DNA of 64,000 nt from Marisa cornuarietis (Eukaryota; Mollusca; Gastropoda; Architaenioglossa; Ampullariidae): assembly GCA_004794655.1 (NCBI GenBank), contig SMMW01000524.1, forward strand, positions 248,001 to 312,000, given 5' to 3'. Below the pieces are notes generated by a model. It was given only the letters and a program-made list of their open reading frames with translations. It ran no database searches and was not told the origin of the DNA. Made by a program: the position numbers and the translations under genes. Below, in pieces: positions 1-14,220 of the stretch (its first letter is position 1; each line of letters begins with the position of its first letter).

Positions 1-940
1 AGTAATAAAGCGATGTCCAGACCCCGCATGTGATGTTTTACACCCGGAGCCGTAATTATAAAGCTTTGTCAAAGATCCCTTGTGGTAAAGAAACATGAAC
101 TAGTGTCCGCAAGGTTTGGGGATCGCATGGGAAAACAAGACGCTTTTCCTAGAGCTCCAAACTTTGCCCCGGGGATACGACTAACTCTCGTTTCATAACT
201 ACGGCACCAGATGCATAGCGGTCTCTGTATGTCTGCATCTGCATGCGTGGTTAATGCGACATCATTCTTCTTCTTCCTCTCTCAGATATAAGACAAAGAA
301 AAAGGAAAGAAAAAAAATAAAACAAATGGAAGGAAAAATTGAGAGAAAATGAAGGAAAGACAGTGAAAGCAAGAAAGGGTAAAAGGATAGAAAAAATAAA
401 ACAACCAATAAAAAATGGAAAAAAAGAAGAGCAACAGAAGGAAATAATAATAAAAATAGAATGAAAACAAAGAAAAAGCTGTAGAAAGGAAAGCATGAAG
501 ACTGGAGAAAACGGGGAAGATGAAACTAGAGAGGACGCAATGGATGAAACGCCTGCTAACCTCTTCCCGCACTTGCAGCAGATGTGTTGATGAGGCACGT
601 AAACATCTTTTCATCGGATGAATAAATTAAGAAGTTTTCAAACCTGCGACGCTAACAGGCATACATAAGGCCATTAGAAAAGGTAACCTCCCTGCATAAA
701 AAGCAGGTGCGCGAACGGGAAGAGCCACCTAGCGCCCCATCTACCATCCCCGATGTTTGTCTTGGCTGTGAGGTTCATGTCGTGTTGTCATCAGTCGTCA
801 CGATGGGGGAAACTAGCGGACACACCCGTCGACAGAGGAAGTCTGCACAGACGTGATGGTAGAGGAGAACCGAGCGGCGGTGGATTCCCACAAATTTGTT
901 GGGTAAATGACACGAAGCTTACCAACCTACGTTCTAACAC
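1..940. other. No gene recognised
   Basis: A/G-rich low-complexity sequence at 280-520 produces long open frames on the opposite strand made of Phe/Ser runs. Nothing else stands out. Confidence 0.6.
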
Positions 941-944
941 GTCA

Positions 945-1495
945 CGCTGACACAGTGCCACCGCGTTTATCAGAACATTTTACACGTTACATTTACACCG
1001 GACACCGCGTTTACCAGAACATTTTACACGTTACCTTTAGAATGACACTGTACACACCACGTATACCAAACAGCCGCCCCCCCAAAAAAAAAAAGATGCT
1101 GGGAAGGCAAGAATGTGAACGTCGTTCATTGTCAGCATGGAGCTGCCCCCCCCCCCAAAGCCGAGCATCTTCTTACGCCACTGCCAAACACTGTACCCGT
1201 TAAGTTTACAGTGACACTGCACACACCGCGTAAACAAAACATTATACATGTTACGTTTACAGTGAAACTGTACACACCACGTATACAAAACATTATACCC
1301 GTTACATTTACAGTGACATTGTACACACCACGTATACAAAACATTATACCCGTTACATTTACAGTGACATTGTACACACCACGTATACAAAACATTATAC
1401 CCGTTACGTTTACAGTGACATTGTACACAACACGTATACCAAACACTGCACACGTTACCTTTACAGTGACACTGTACACACCGCGTTTACAGCCT
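945..1495. repeat. 51-bp minisatellite, about nine to ten units, diverged at the left
   Basis: The unit includes GTTACATTTACAGTGACATT and GTACACACCACGTATAC with period 51 (CCCG at 1298 and 1349). Since 51 is 17 codons, long frames stay open on both strands; these are not genes. Units at 945-1060 are more diverged and an insertion with C and A runs lies at 1075-1200. Confidence 0.9.
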
Positions 1496-1499
1496 TCCT

Positions 1500-4400
1500 C
1501 CATCTCGTGCATAACCTGACACACCCTAATGCTCCAGCCAGTCCATGACACCTGTGCTACTATCACACATCCCACTCGCACTTCTCACGTGTCTGTACAG
1601 TCAACACAGCGCCATGAAACATGAAACTCTCGGCCAAAGCTGACTATTCTTTTGTACAAAACGCACAGCCTGCTTTTACCTCTTGCTACGTACATTAAAA
1701 TGTCCCATTTTCACTCACGGTTAGTAGGTATGAAACTGATGTATCTGGGTTTCACACTGCTTATCCTACTGCGACTGACCGCTACGACCTCGAGGAGCAT
1801 TATGAAGCGAATAGCTAAGCGCTTGAAGTGGGCCATGTACATTATATGGAGAGCTCGGATAATTGAGGATCACATAAAGTTCCAGTCGATACTCCCAAGG
1901 CAGCGTAGCCTTCAGTTCACTATTACTGCCCCATAAATATTTTGGAATCTTCTCTGTATCAAGGGGAGTTAATGGCGCTTTGGACAAGCCAGACTTTGGC
2001 GCGTAAAGAGATCCTACTAGGGGGCACAACTCTTGCGTCGGAAAGCGTGAAGGTAGGGTTGGTCACAAATGCTGGTAGCCTGCAATAACTGTTCAAACGG
2101 CAGACAGCGAGAGAAGGGATGGGTGATTATCTGCAAGATGGCAAAACAAACGGCCTTTCAGATCTGCAGTAAGAAGCGCCTCCCCGTGGCCAAACGTCCG
2201 CCTCGAGACGGGTGGGACCACAAGGAAACTGCGACTGATGAAAGCTACCTACTTGAAGGTCAAGGTCCACCGTTTCAACAGGTTCTTTGTGGCTATGTTT
2301 AGCAATGACACTTTACCCTACAGCGTGGGCACAGAAAGGCTTAAAAACGAAGACAGGTTAAGAACAGAAGAACAGATAAGGCCATAGAAGAGCTTAGAAA
2401 GCACCGATGGGAACGGCAGACTGGAAGAAAGGAGACAGACAACTGCGCATCCATCAAAAACACTGGCGTGAAAGCAGGTAATCCAAGACGATATTCTCGA
2501 AGTAATGAAACTTGAAAGCTCAATACTTCGCATTCAGTCTTTTTAACAAGGACGTTGGCAAAGCTTTAATACTTCTATCGTTGCGAAGAATAATGATAAT
2601 GTAAAAAGGTTTTATATCACAGTCCCGCACTTAATATGCTAGGGAGCTGGCTGCGCACTTGACTATTCCTGGTGAAAGAAATTAACAGAAGGGAACAAAT
2701 CGAAGTTTGTGAAAAATACACAAAAAAATGGAAGTGAACGTAAGTTAACTGTAGTCTGGCAAACGGGACATAATATAAAAGGTGAAGGTACAGGTAGTAC
2801 TATGATCGTAGTGGTTCAAATGTAAGTGAGGTGTTCGAACCCCCACACTATCAACAAATACTATATAAAAAATATGACTTAGACGATGGATTACACAGGG
2901 TTGTGCACCTTGTTAAACCCAGCTCCTCCCAGTACTCTAGCAACTACACATTTCTGGTTAAGACAGGCCCCTGAAACATTCGATCACAATTTCAGTTTTT
3001 TCCTTGGAAAACAAAAGGTTATTGAGAAGATTATGAGCACTGACTCTGCTGCTGTACTTTTCACCCGGGGTATTTCTTGTTTACCCGGCCCATCGCTGAC
3101 GTCATTTTGACATCTTTCTCCACGACAACTGTTCAGCCCTCGCCCTTAATTCTCCCGAGTCTTGAACAATTGCTTGAATAAACCCTGCGCTCTGATGTTA
3201 GTTACCGCCTGCTTTTCACCTGTCCTCCACAATTCACACCCTTCTCTCTTTTCTGCTGCTTCTCCCAATTCGTTCTGATTTTCTGGTCATGCTTATCTTT
3301 CCCTCTCTCTCTCTCTCTGCGTGCGCGCGTGCGTGCGTGTGTTGCCGACCCACGAAGCCACCTGTTTGCAATTTCCCACGATCTCGCTTAGGTAAAATTT
3401 CCAGTCATAACGTCCCACAACTCTACTGTCAACGTTTTTATTGGCACTTAATCCATGCCAGCTCCTTTGTGTAACCCGTTGATTTCATCCCACCCACAAT
3501 CGCACCTGAAGCTACAGGTGTGTTGGACACCTTACACCACCCCCAGCTACCTCCTCCTAGTCGACCTTCTCACAAAGTTCATCCCGATTATGTATTCCGT
3601 AGCTACCTTCCGTATACTGCAAGTTCACTGGGTATTCCTCATTAGCCTTCTCATTATATTCTAACTGCCACAGACATGTGTTTACACCAAGTACTCTGCA
3701 GCTTCCATCACTATTATTCAATTACTGTCAATCTTCTACAGTCCACCCTGTGTATTCTGCAGGTTTCTTCTATATCTTGCGGAATACAATCAGCATCTCC
3801 AGTCCTTCTCGGTATTTTGCCTCTATCCTTGGCATTCTGCAGTGTATTTCACTATACTGCAAATACAATCGCAGTTCTATTATTACTGTGTGTATTCTGC
3901 GGGTTTCCAGCGATAGTTTGCACTTACTGTCGGTGCTGTGCAGTTACACTGTCAGCTCCACACCTGCAGTGTTTTTTGCTGTTCCGCCGATACCCTGCGC
4001 ATTTCCTCCCTTGTGCGAGACGATGGCTGTGCAACGTTCAAACCAGTCAATCACGTGGCCAATCCTGTCTGAGATTTCTTCACGTACTCATCAACCCCGC
4101 TTATATCCGGGTTCCACGGTAGTCCCCTCGCCCTCCCACGCGTGCCGTTCTACCGTCGTAAAAGCACAGCTTCCTCTCATTCATGCCCGTTGTTCACGCA
4201 CACGTACTAAGCTTTCCGTTTGTCCATCCCTCCCCCCACCCGTCACAAGCAAGCCGTGCATTCTTTCACACACCCTTACACGATGGATGGGTGGGTGTAA
4301 CTCGAGGAGGGGTGTCGGTGGTACTATCGACTGTAAGTCTTATAGTCTCACGCCAGTCTTGCACGAAAGGGAAGGCGTCCTTCGCGAAAGCTTTTTCCCA

Positions 4401-5400
4401 CGATGTGGAGATCGTTCTCTCCACCAACAGCAAGGTTTCCCGGACATGAAATGAAAAAGGTTGTTCACAAACCCCGAGCTAAAACGGTTAGAGAGATTTC
4501 AGAAACTCAGATAAAAATATTGGGGTTGAGGCTCCCCCCATTTTCTCCCAATCAAAAACTATTTAATGTTTTATCGAGCAGTAAAAGAAAGTAAACAGCA
4601 ATGTAAATTTTGACCTCTGAAATAAAAGTCACGATTGTACATTTCTGTCAAACTCCCTCTCCGTTCTGATGCTTCCTCCCCCCCCCCCAAATAAAAATAG
4701 TTTTGAATTTTTTATCGTGCTTCTCTCTCTCTGTGTAAGAGAGCTTTACAAATTCTATTATTTTTATTAACGGAAGATTTACATTTTCAGAAAATCTCGC
4801 ATACAATAAAACACCCAGCACAGAGGACATCATCCCATACATAACAAAACAATATGATCTGCCAGATCTGCCTATCACCAAACTTACTCATAAATAGCCT
4901 TCACTCACCCGAAATGAGCAGCTGGCCTTTTATTTGGTGCAACACGAATCACGAGAATTTTTAAACTGCCAGTAGTTCGCAGACCATTGTTACCAAAGGC
5001 ACGATACACTTTGTAAATTCCTTTATGTAAATATTACATTTCGTGAGCTCTTTAAACAAATACTGGAATATTTATTTTATCGGTAAAAAAATTTCAAAGT
5101 AACACAATATTTAAGATCCGACAGCGCTACTGTTTTTTTTTTCAACCGAAAGCAGAGCGGGGAAAAACTGATACAATAATCGTAGCTTCGGTAATTGAAA
5201 ATCTTTATTTTTTAAAATTGTTTTTAAGTCAAAGGTTTACATCCGTACATCTGCTACAGAAAATCCACAGCAGTTGGTTTTCCAAAGCGGCAGTCCTGTC
5301 TCGATGGCTCCAACTATATCGCTAAGCCCTCATTTCTTGAAACCCAAGCCAATGTAACGAGTCCCCTCCCTACTCTAAACATGGCAAACTAAAAATAACT
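1500..5400. other. No gene recognised
   Basis: C/T-rich sequence at 3230-4260 with recurring TGTATTCTGCAG-like words gives a 258-codon open frame (3678-4454) with no domain and no protein-like composition. Short C runs lie at 4680. Otherwise unremarkable AT-rich sequence. Confidence 0.55.
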
Positions 5401-5699
5401 GCATCATTTAAAAGGTGAGATTATTTAATGTCGAACAATGGCACAAAGGCGCTCATGCACGCGCCAGTCCCGATGCCTGTCCGATCTTTGATATTCACAA
5501 CTGGTCATCAAAGACAAACTTCAAGCATGAAGAAAATGAGATGCTGAATAATCTAGAACATATCGAGGCAAGTTGCCAGTTGCAAGAGCGAGAAAAAAAA
5601 AGATTTGTGTACTATCTCTATTGGGTGAGAGCGTTCAGAGATCGCGCAGCACGTGACAGGAGACACAAGACCTGACCCCCTCACCTTAACCTTCGGCCC

Positions 5700-5795
5700 C
5701 TCCAGGAAATTTATTATTATTTTTTTAAATTTTATCGAGCTGCCACCAAATTGCTCTCTGGGACAACTAAAGTATTATCTTATCTTATACAGATT
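5700..5795 (+). mobile_element. LINE-like 3' tail
   Basis: The segment ends with AAAGTATTATCTTATCTTAT after GGGACAAC, a form I associate with non-LTR 3' ends in invertebrates. The preceding 86-codon open frame (5415-5675) is not recognisable. Confidence 0.35.
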
Positions 5796-6407
5796 GTTAT
5801 CAAGCTGATGATTAAAAAAAAAGAGAAGAAAATCTGATCAATAAGAAGAGGAACTCTGCACGAAATCCCAATTTCACTCTTTCAAAATGGAGGATTTCTG
5901 AGCTTGTACGCATGATTATTGGTATCTTTCACTTTCAATTAATTAAGAAATACAGAAAATATTATGAAATAAAATATGGTATGTGTGTGGAAAAGGAGGG
6001 GTCCTCGTTTATAGCTATAATTAGCGTCATAGCGCGAGTTGTAATATGAATGTTTATCTACTTGCCCTAAAACAAGTCAGTCAAAGGTTGTATGTCAATG
6101 ACCGCAGATAGGTGGCTGTTTCCGACAAATGTCGTAAAATGTGTTCGAAGCTGTGGTCTCAATAAAAACATTGTCCTCAATGTTCACCTGTCCACATAGC
6201 AGCTATCACCTTCTGTCTTCGCGATAGGCTGAAAACCCCACTCAACAAGGATGAGTCATTGATAAAGCATTTGAAAGTGGACTGGCATGGTTGTACCTTC
6301 GATAAAACTTTGTGTCTGTCAGTAACGTGACACTTCAACGTGCAATGAGATACACGTGTATCAGAGCAGTCCGGGACCACAGAGGCAAAATACACGCAAC
6401 ACTCGGC

Positions 6408-6490
6408 TGTCACCCCTGCACTGAGAGTCATGCAGTCCTGGGTTCGCTTCTTGTCTCGGGTACCTATTTTCTGAATTACCACATGATTGG
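6408..6490 (+). mobile_element. Degenerate SINE fragment of the same family
   Basis: GTCCTGGGTTC, TTCTTGTCTCGGGTAC and TGTCACCCCTGCACTGA correspond to the middle of the SINE. The 5' A box and 3' tail are not recognisable. Confidence 0.6.
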
Positions 6491-6975
6491 CTGTCAGGTT
6501 TTTTTTTTTTACCCGGATATTCCAGTTTCTTCGTGTTTCGAACGAATTATTTTCCTCTCCAACATTCCTTGGAAGCATTTTATCAGCTTATCAACCAACC
6601 AGCCACACATGAAAGCTGTCGATCGGTGTGAATAACAACTGGTATAAACGCGCATGTGTGTGGGGGTAAAGGCATACATTAATATTGGGGGAGAGGGAAG
6701 AATATGTCAAGAGACGAGGAAACCGGAATACCCGGATATGTGGGGGTGAATGTAGGGTAACGTTTCTACGTATTTCCAACAAAACTAATTAGTGAAATCA
6801 ACACTAAAAGAAAACCAACCAAACACTACTTCACTAGGGTAAGTCAGAGAAAGTGACAGGAAGTGGCGTTGATTACATGACAGTAGACCTTCAGGTCAAA
6901 GGTAAATAAGAGACGACCTTGTATCGTCAATGATACAAGCCACTGCTTGAGAGAGAGAGAGAGAAAAGAGAAATT

Positions 6976-7956
6976 GGAACAGCTTTCTTATAGGGGGGTA
7001 ACGCGACGCCATAACAAAAATGGCTTACCTGTAGGCGGAGCTATGCAAAATAGTGACGTCACTATTACGTCACTCATCTTCTGCTCTCTCCTCGCTTAAC
7101 TCCCCTGATATCGTCTGCTTCATCTTCTTCGAATCCTTCCTCCAATTTTTCCGAGAAATAATATCCACAAATGAACAAAATTTTTCCTGACGTCGCCTTC
7201 CCAATCTTCTTCGAATTCTTCCTCCACTTTTTCCGAGAAATAATATAAAAAAATAAACAAAATTTCTCCTCCCCCCAAAAATTGCGTAAAACTATCAAAT
7301 CACTCAACTTCTTCTGTCTCCTCGCTACACCCTCCTGATCTCGACTGCTCCTCCAAATTCGACTCCCTACTCCAATCTACCCGAGAAACAGTATCCAAAA
7401 TTACACAAAATTTATCCTCCCCCGACAATTTCGAAACTCTATCAAATAAAAAGTCAGCCAACACATGCTGAAAATCCCCCTAAGCAAAACATCCAGGCTG
7501 TACTTTCCAGACTCTGCACCTCTCAACTTTTCCTTGAAATCCACAATTGCACCACAAATTTTCCCCAAATTTCCATGCACACTCGCCATCTTCAATCCTC
7601 TCGACTTTCTATCGTCTGCTAACATGAAATTAAATCAACAAACTCCCCCCCCCCGCACCAAATATCACATGACTAAAACCAGCCAATAATTTCACACAAC
7701 TCCATGTCAATCACTAAAACGTCAATCGACCAGTCCTAAACATTTGTCCTCTGGTCAATTCACTACAATATAACCCTAACCCTACCCCTAACCCACACCC
7801 ATAAACCTAACCCTAACTCATAAATCACACACAACACCAACCAACGCCCAACCTCACACCCCTCTCAAATATCGATCCTACCCGCTCTCCCCTCTCACAA
7901 AATAGCACAGCCCGCCGTCACCTAGTCAGACCCCCTATAATGCCTATATGAAAGTT
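6976..7956 (+). mobile_element. Dispersed repeat copy 1 with TIR-like ends and telomere-like core
   Basis: Begins GGAACAGCTTTCTTATAGGG and ends near CCTATATGAAAGTTC. The reverse complement of the end (GAACTTTCATATAGG) pairs with the start apart from a short gap, as expected for terminal inverted repeats. It shares nearly its whole length with 35006-35805, including ACGCGACGCCATAACAAAAA and CTCTCGACTTTCTATCGTC. No transposase is visible. Confidence 0.75.
7771..7830. repeat. Interstitial telomere-like CCCTAA tract
   Basis: Degenerate CCCTAA/CCCCTA units inside dispersed repeat copy 1. The metazoan telomere unit is TTAGGG; the tract sits at the matching place in both repeat copies, so it travelled with the element. 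Confidence 0.8.
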
Positions 7957-7959
7957 CTG

Positions 7960-10240
7960 TCGAGAAATTTGTTGTACACTAGAACACGGCTAACTAATCT
8001 TTCGTCAAGTGTCGTCGTCTCTATCCTCATGCATCCAGCAAACTTCGGCCCAACAGCAGTACAAAGTGCACGCCCACCCACCCACCTCCCCTTCTCTTAT
8101 GAACCCCCAAGTGATCTGCACGTTCGCGCGTGAAACTGCGTGTTGCACGAGCTGCACATGACTTGAGTGACTAGGAAGCTTAGTTGTTAAAAAAAATGTG
8201 GGATGGAGATTTGGTTGACTCTGGTAGACATTTTTCTTTCCAGTTTCGTGTCATTTATGTTCACTACCTAGTTGAGTACTTACACCACTTGTGTCTGACA
8301 GTAGGTCTGAAGTGGACACAAGTGAATCGTGCAACTGAAACGTGACTCTACATGGTGTAACGAGCACGCGTGTCACTAACAAGATCCTGACATTACAACG
8401 CCTCCCGCTTAATGATAATTAAAATAACAATGATAAATGTATATATTACAGCGCTCTACGACAATACTGGTGTCGTGGAATGAGCAGCAATCAGGCAAAT
8501 GAAGAATAAGAAACAGTACAAATTGTACAAGTGAAAGATATAAATAATACAAAACAATAACCAGACTGAAACGTGTGACTTCAAACTCCAGGTGTTTCTA
8601 GAATTAGTGTTCGTGCGAACAAATTAATTCAAAGTTAAGGGGAGGTCAATTTTTGGTTTGCGGCGTAGGTAGGTATGCGAGGTTCTGAGCCAGTTGATGT
8701 TGTATTTCTCTGTTCGTATCAGTGTGTCGGTGTGCCTGTGTGCTATCACTAAGCGAACGAGTTTCCTTCCCTCCTATCCCTCTCTTCCCACCATCATGCA
8801 CGATTTTCATTGCAAACATGCAAGTGTGTTAGCAAGACAGGCAAGGATACGGTTAAGATACAGACAAGGCAGACAAAAACACTCACTACACACACAGGTT
8901 CAAAGATAATACAGCAAAGGGAAGAACCAATGTTATAAAACAAAATCAAACTTCCTTACTGTTTTGTTGACCACCAAGTCCTCCCTGAAGACTAGGCTCA
9001 AAGAAAGTTTCCAAGAAGGTGAACAGCTGACGCAATTATAGCATGAAAGCTGTTTTCATTATCCGTAGAAAGAAGTCTGATGAGGAAGAGGCTATGGGGT
9101 GTCGCAGTCTCAAACTACTCGTTCGTATCCAAGACCACTTCTTCAGTTTGTGGGGACGTAGACTAGACAGCCAGGATGGTAGAAATCCAGCCACTAATTT
9201 GACCAAGGAAAGTGGAGGTTACTTTCCTGAAGAATGTCATTAGAGATCACTTTTCACACCGCAGCTCCCAGCCTACAGAAGCGAGTTTTGCGAGCTGACA
9301 ACAGAGATGAAGTCCCAAAGCACAAACGAAAGCCGGGTCAACACTATGACCTCAAGCCACGTTGTGTCGGTGAGCTGTACTAAATCAATCTGTCGATCAA
9401 AAATAAAAACTGTCAGAAGTGAGAAACTCGTAGATGAGATCATGAGTAGCAAGGAAGATAAAACTGTGTCTACCTCAGCTATGCGAAGAGACATCACTCT
9501 AATCTCTTGTGTAATGGATCCGAACATGATACGAATTGAAGTCGTGCACTTGCCCAAACAAGCTCATCAACCTTCTGTGGTGAACTGTCACACAGGTCAC
9601 GCAAAGTCGTTGTCTCTACACAGATACTAGTGCGTGTTGAAAAAAAGGGAAACTAGACCAGCCTCTTCATCCTGACTGCAGATCGATTTCAAACTTTAAG
9701 GAACTGTGCAATGAGGTGCGCTAGACTGAGTGAAAAAAAAACTGTCGAGTCTGGGTCACGTCTTAAGCAAACAGCCACTGAATGTAAACAAAGGATACGC
9801 CCGTTTAGGATGGAACACAGGTGGTATCCCGCTCAAAAACTCAAAAATGCGGCGGTTAATCGTCTTCAGCTGTCAAACTTTCGCACCGAGAAGGCAAATC
9901 GCGAACAGCAGCATGATGGAGCGTGTCTGTAAAGGCACTTCACGGCGAAGTTTGGCGCAGGTGTGGACATTAAGACAGGCTCTTGTGTTTCCTAGGCGAA
10001 CACGTTCAAGCCCTGATCTTCCGTTTCTTAAAAAGTAAAATCTCTTTTAAAACTTTCCCAAAATCAGTATAATTTCTTTTTGTTTTGAAAAATTACATTT
10101 TAATGTTAAGAACAAATGCGCTTTCCAAATCGTTTTATCTGTTCGTTTTCACAGAATTTCGCGCAACAGGGATAGGTTGGGGAAGATGTCTAACACCCAG
10201 AGCCCGTTGGACTTTACTCCCCTTGCCCACCCCCCCCCCC
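7960..10240. other. No gene recognised
   Basis: Short open frames on both strands at 9043-10038 have no recognisable motif and no splice-site support. Confidence 0.5.
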
Positions 10241-10252
10241 TTTTTTTTGGCT

Positions 10253-10275
10253 CCCATATAAGGCGCGGGGTGGGA
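10253..10275 (+). promoter_or_regulatory. Candidate TATA-type core promoter
   Basis: CCATATAAGGCGCGGGG follows a C/T-rich run and precedes 400 bp of CpG-richer sequence. No gene could be attached to it. Confidence 0.22.
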
Positions 10276-10908
10276 GTGTCCCAAAACGCCAAGCACGAAG
10301 TTCAAACACTCGAGAGTTCACGAAGAGCTGAAACCGGTGCGCAGTGAGTGCAGACGTCAGGCGAACTGCCCGCGACTTCCCAAGTGTCCCCACTTCATGA
10401 CATCACCCAGCGTGGTGATAGCCGCCCATCGTAGGCAAAAGGACAACAAAACAGTTTACCTGAAGCGGTTGGCGCCGGGAATGATACGGTTGACATCGTG
10501 GGCCTCTCCCCGGCGCCGTTTGGTGACAACCAGGGAGTTACGTGTAATATAACTTTGTGGTCACAACAAACAAACTCGGACAGCGGCAGTACCCTCCAGC
10601 AGACGACGCTTCCCCAGCACGCCTCACCTGTAGAGGTCAACGCACCTGATCACAGTCTTCTCACCTGCGTCGCGGGTTGTTAGATATACGCGCACTGCAC
10701 TGAACGCTCGCATAACAGAAAGTTTTCCTTACACCAGGCTTTACAGCGGCAGTTACAAAATTGTCAACATCATGTCACGAGACGGGGTTAAGTTTCCGCC
10801 TGCAACTTTTTTCCTGCTGACTTGGATGAAAAATGCACACAGTGTCCTGCAATTCTTCCTTTGTTTCGTCTTTATGTTGTAATCAACAGCAAACTCGAAA
10901 CCCTAATG

Positions 10909-11085
10909 CCGCGGTTCTCAACCTGGGGGGCGCGCCCCCCAAGGGGGGCGCAAGCTGCTGAAAAGGGGGCCGCAAAGGCGGTCATTTTCTCATATCTCAT
11001 ATAGGTATTAGTGGCTAAGGGGGGGGCGCGGACGTACCTTTATTCGTCTGGGGGGGCGTCACAAGTAAAAGGTTGAGAAACGCTG
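10909..11085. mobile_element. hAT-type MITE, 177 bp, with intact 8-bp target duplication
   Basis: Left end CCGCGGTTCTCAACC and right end GGTTGAGAAACGCTG are inverted repeats with two mismatches. CCCTAATG is repeated exactly on both sides (10901-10908 and 11086-11093). An 8-bp duplication is diagnostic of the hAT superfamily. The interior is short G/C-rich runs without coding capacity, so it is non-autonomous. Confidence 0.9.
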
Positions 11086-11099
11086 CCCTAATGTTATCT

Positions 11100-12730
11100 T
11101 TTGCAGTTATCTTACATAAGCTAATACATACAACATACCTAACAACACAAAAACAAAATTTAGACAGGAATTTTAAAAACATACTTAACCTCGACTTCAA
11201 CCCACGAATAACTTGCTTTTGTCACCACGCTACAGAGGCTTCAAAACACTACAGCAACTGTTAAACTATGCAACTGCATTGTCCACCTCCGTGAGAAACT
11301 GAAAAGTCGCAACCTGCGATTTACGGCTGACCGAGGAGAGGGGAGAGACAGGAAGGGGGAGGGAGGGTAGGTTTTACGTGCATTAATTTCTCCCTTCCAC
11401 TTTTTTTTCACCTTTGACCCCCACTAATGCTGTCAGTTGCCAACCTGAAACCCGCTGCTCAGTTAGCGCCCACGCTGACCCACCTGTTGGCCTCTTCAAC
11501 ACCATCGTCATGGCGCAGACCGCACGTAGTGCGTGAAGAGTGAAGTCCCCTGATGCATTTACGTTCCACATGCCGCACAGATGGTGTGACAGCCACTGAA
11601 AGCCATCTCTCACCAATAAATTTAAAGCAAACTAGACACTACGTAATAAAGTCATCGCCTGCAACAACATTCTTCATTTTTTTTTTTTTGCTAGAGTTTA
11701 TTATTATTGTTGATGAAACCTGCAACAATTCAGACAGTCGCAAACACCACACACACAGAAACAGAAAAGAAAACAGCGAACAAAGGACAGATAAGGTAGG
11801 AAGGTGGGGGGAGGGGAGAAGAAAGGATTGATAAAGGGCAAGGGAGAAAAGGGAAATGCAGAAGAGGAGAGATGAGGAGGAGGAACAGAGAGGAGGAGAA
11901 GGAACAGAAAGGAGGAAATGGCAGAAGGAGTCAGCAGATTGCAGTGTGGGTGTGTTTTGAGTGCTGATGATAACGGCTGAAAAAACCTGTATCCAAAATC
12001 TTCCGTACTAACGAGGATTTAATGACAGCAGCGGAATGTGAAGAGCAGCTGTCTGTCATCCAGATCACAGCCTCCTGACGAAACCTTTTATTTTTGTTTT
12101 CTTTTTGCCCTTTGATCAAGAAACACTAAGCAGGGCCGTGCTCGGCAGATGACAACCATCGACTGTTGGCACTCGACCTGGGATGATTCAAGGTCTTCAT
12201 GCGAGACTGGCCCGCACAACCATCAAAAGCTGGGTGAAAACTGCTCACTATTGCTAGTACTCTGATGATACACCGAAACTGTAGGGCCATTGGCAGATCA
12301 CAAACAGACGCGAATGTGTAAATTGGGGGGGGGGGTGAAGCGGTGGCGAGGTGGTAAGACACTCGCATGTGAAGATCGTAAGGTAAAGGTTCAGATGTCA
12401 TTTCAAAGCGAGATCTATATCGACAAACATTTGACAAGCAATAGAGATACCTGTGACACAAATCGCTAAAATGATACCAAAAAAATGCACTTGCAATGTC
12501 AGGTGACAAGCTTGCTCAGTAATTTATTCATACAATCGTAACGATGTCACACAGGGATTTTTTCTTAGCAACGCTTTGAAGATTGCCGCACGCCCAACTT
12601 TAAGAATGCGAACTAAACCAATTTCACTTATCCGAATATTCAATAATACAATAATCAGGTATCTGCACATTGACATTTCGGAGAAGAAAGATATCTCTCA
12701 AAGTGAGAGGCAACGTTGATGCCGACGAAC
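11100..12730. other. No gene recognised
   Basis: Purine-rich run at 11790-11930. A weak tRNA-like head at 12338-12410 (B-box-like AGGTTCAGATG) could be an old SINE. Confidence 0.5.
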
Positions 12731-12736
12731 TTTCGT

Positions 12737-12918
12737 GGTCCGGTGGCGCAACGGTTAGCGCCTGTCACCAATACAGTGAAAGTTGGCTGTCCTGGGTTCA
12801 GTTCTCGTCTCGGGCACGCTGTTCTTTCTCTGCATGAGGCATCTGTTTACAGGACTGGCTGCCTTGCCGTGATATAGCCTTAGTTGCTGGCTCGGCGTAA
12901 AATACCAATTAAAAAAAA
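12737..12918 (+). mobile_element. tRNA-derived SINE, copy 1
   Basis: A-box-like TGGCGCAACGG and B-box-like GGTTCAGTTCT, then a conserved body (GGCTGCCTTGCCGTGATATA) and a terminal A run. No target duplication was seen. Confidence 0.85.
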
Positions 12919-14220
12919 GCGCTTCGCCGAATTAAGAAACCATCAGCTGCTGTGGATTTTCATGTCCTCATTAGTCACAAAATTATCATTGGCTGTATTC
13001 AGAAAATTTACGAGAAAGTAGGCTGGCCATTTCCAAACTGGGGTCGAATGTAGTTTGTTACCAATATTTCAACGACAATTTATTTCCTAGTTAGCACACT
13101 CGTTGTTCAGATATTGCACAAGTACATCGATAAGCTGACATCTGAACCGGAGAAAGTCGAACCCATAACTGAGACAAAATCAAAAGCAAGACGATTGGGC
13201 GATTTATGCATGCATATTTCTCCCAAATTTTCCTATTCTTCTCCAAAATAGTAGGACCAGTTAAACTATTTGAAGTACTGCATTTATTATTGGACACTAG
13301 AAGTCAGCATAACAAAATAATATGAAATAAGTATTTTGTCATCATATTTTCAGCAACATTTATAAACATGCATTCTCTTTGTCAGATTAGGAAGAAGAAC
13401 CGTTGACAGTGATTCTATAATTTGCAGGACAAACTGCAAGTAAACATAATGTTTAGCTGTCAGTTATATTTTAAAGGGTATTAGCTGGTGCACCCAGCGG
13501 CGGCAGCCTCTATATGGAAATAAAGGACGCATTCCTTACTTTCCCCGCGGTTTTTATTAAAGCCTTCATCTTTGAAATTCAGTTCTGATCCTTTCAGTAC
13601 CTCGTCTGCTTTCCTTTGACATTTTCGTGGATGTTGCACCATAAGAGCAAATGGATGCTTCCTAATTCGAAGCTAGCCATGGCCAAAGAAAGCCTCTAGC
13701 GTATGCCACACAAAAACGGCTCCGATCCAAGCTGCACTAAGACTTGGGGGACATTATTCACCTGTTTGCGGCAGACATGTGAAATGCCATTTCTGGCCCT
13801 CCGACCTTCTCCCGGTTTATTCCTAATAATAATAATAATATACATAATATGCTTCGTCGTATTGACTGAAAAGCTTACCCGAGAGCGAGATGAAAAGGTC
13901 AAAGCTGATGCCCGATCAAGAATGTTGTCATTAGGTTGTGTAAAAAAAAAAGGCAAAATTTCAATAATAATTATCATTAGATGAGCACTTCGAGATCGAC
14001 CTTAACTCAAACTTGCGTAAGACGTTGGCCAATCAGCTAGCTTCCTTTTATGACGTCACAGGAAATGCGTTTTTATAACGTCTCTCCGTCAGGTGAGAGA
14101 AAGGTGAGGGGTGCGATGTTAAAATGCCCGTATTTTGTGAACGAAACAAAGCTTTTCATTCTTATTTTGCAACAACAACAAAAAAAGAGATAATTTTACA
14201 ATAATTTTACTCTGGGAAAA

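Noticed and set aside
1037..1581. Overlapping 130-150-codon frames on both strands with repeated VTVNVTG or TPRIQN words
   Set aside because: They are translations of a 51-bp minisatellite, which stays open because its period is a multiple of three.
2798..2862. Possible tRNA gene, from GTGTTCGAACCCCC
   Set aside because: No matching acceptor stem or A box at the right distance on either strand.
3678..4454. 258-codon open frame on the + strand, the longest near the left end
   Set aside because: Composition follows C/T-rich low-complexity DNA, no domain is visible, and other frames are also long open here.
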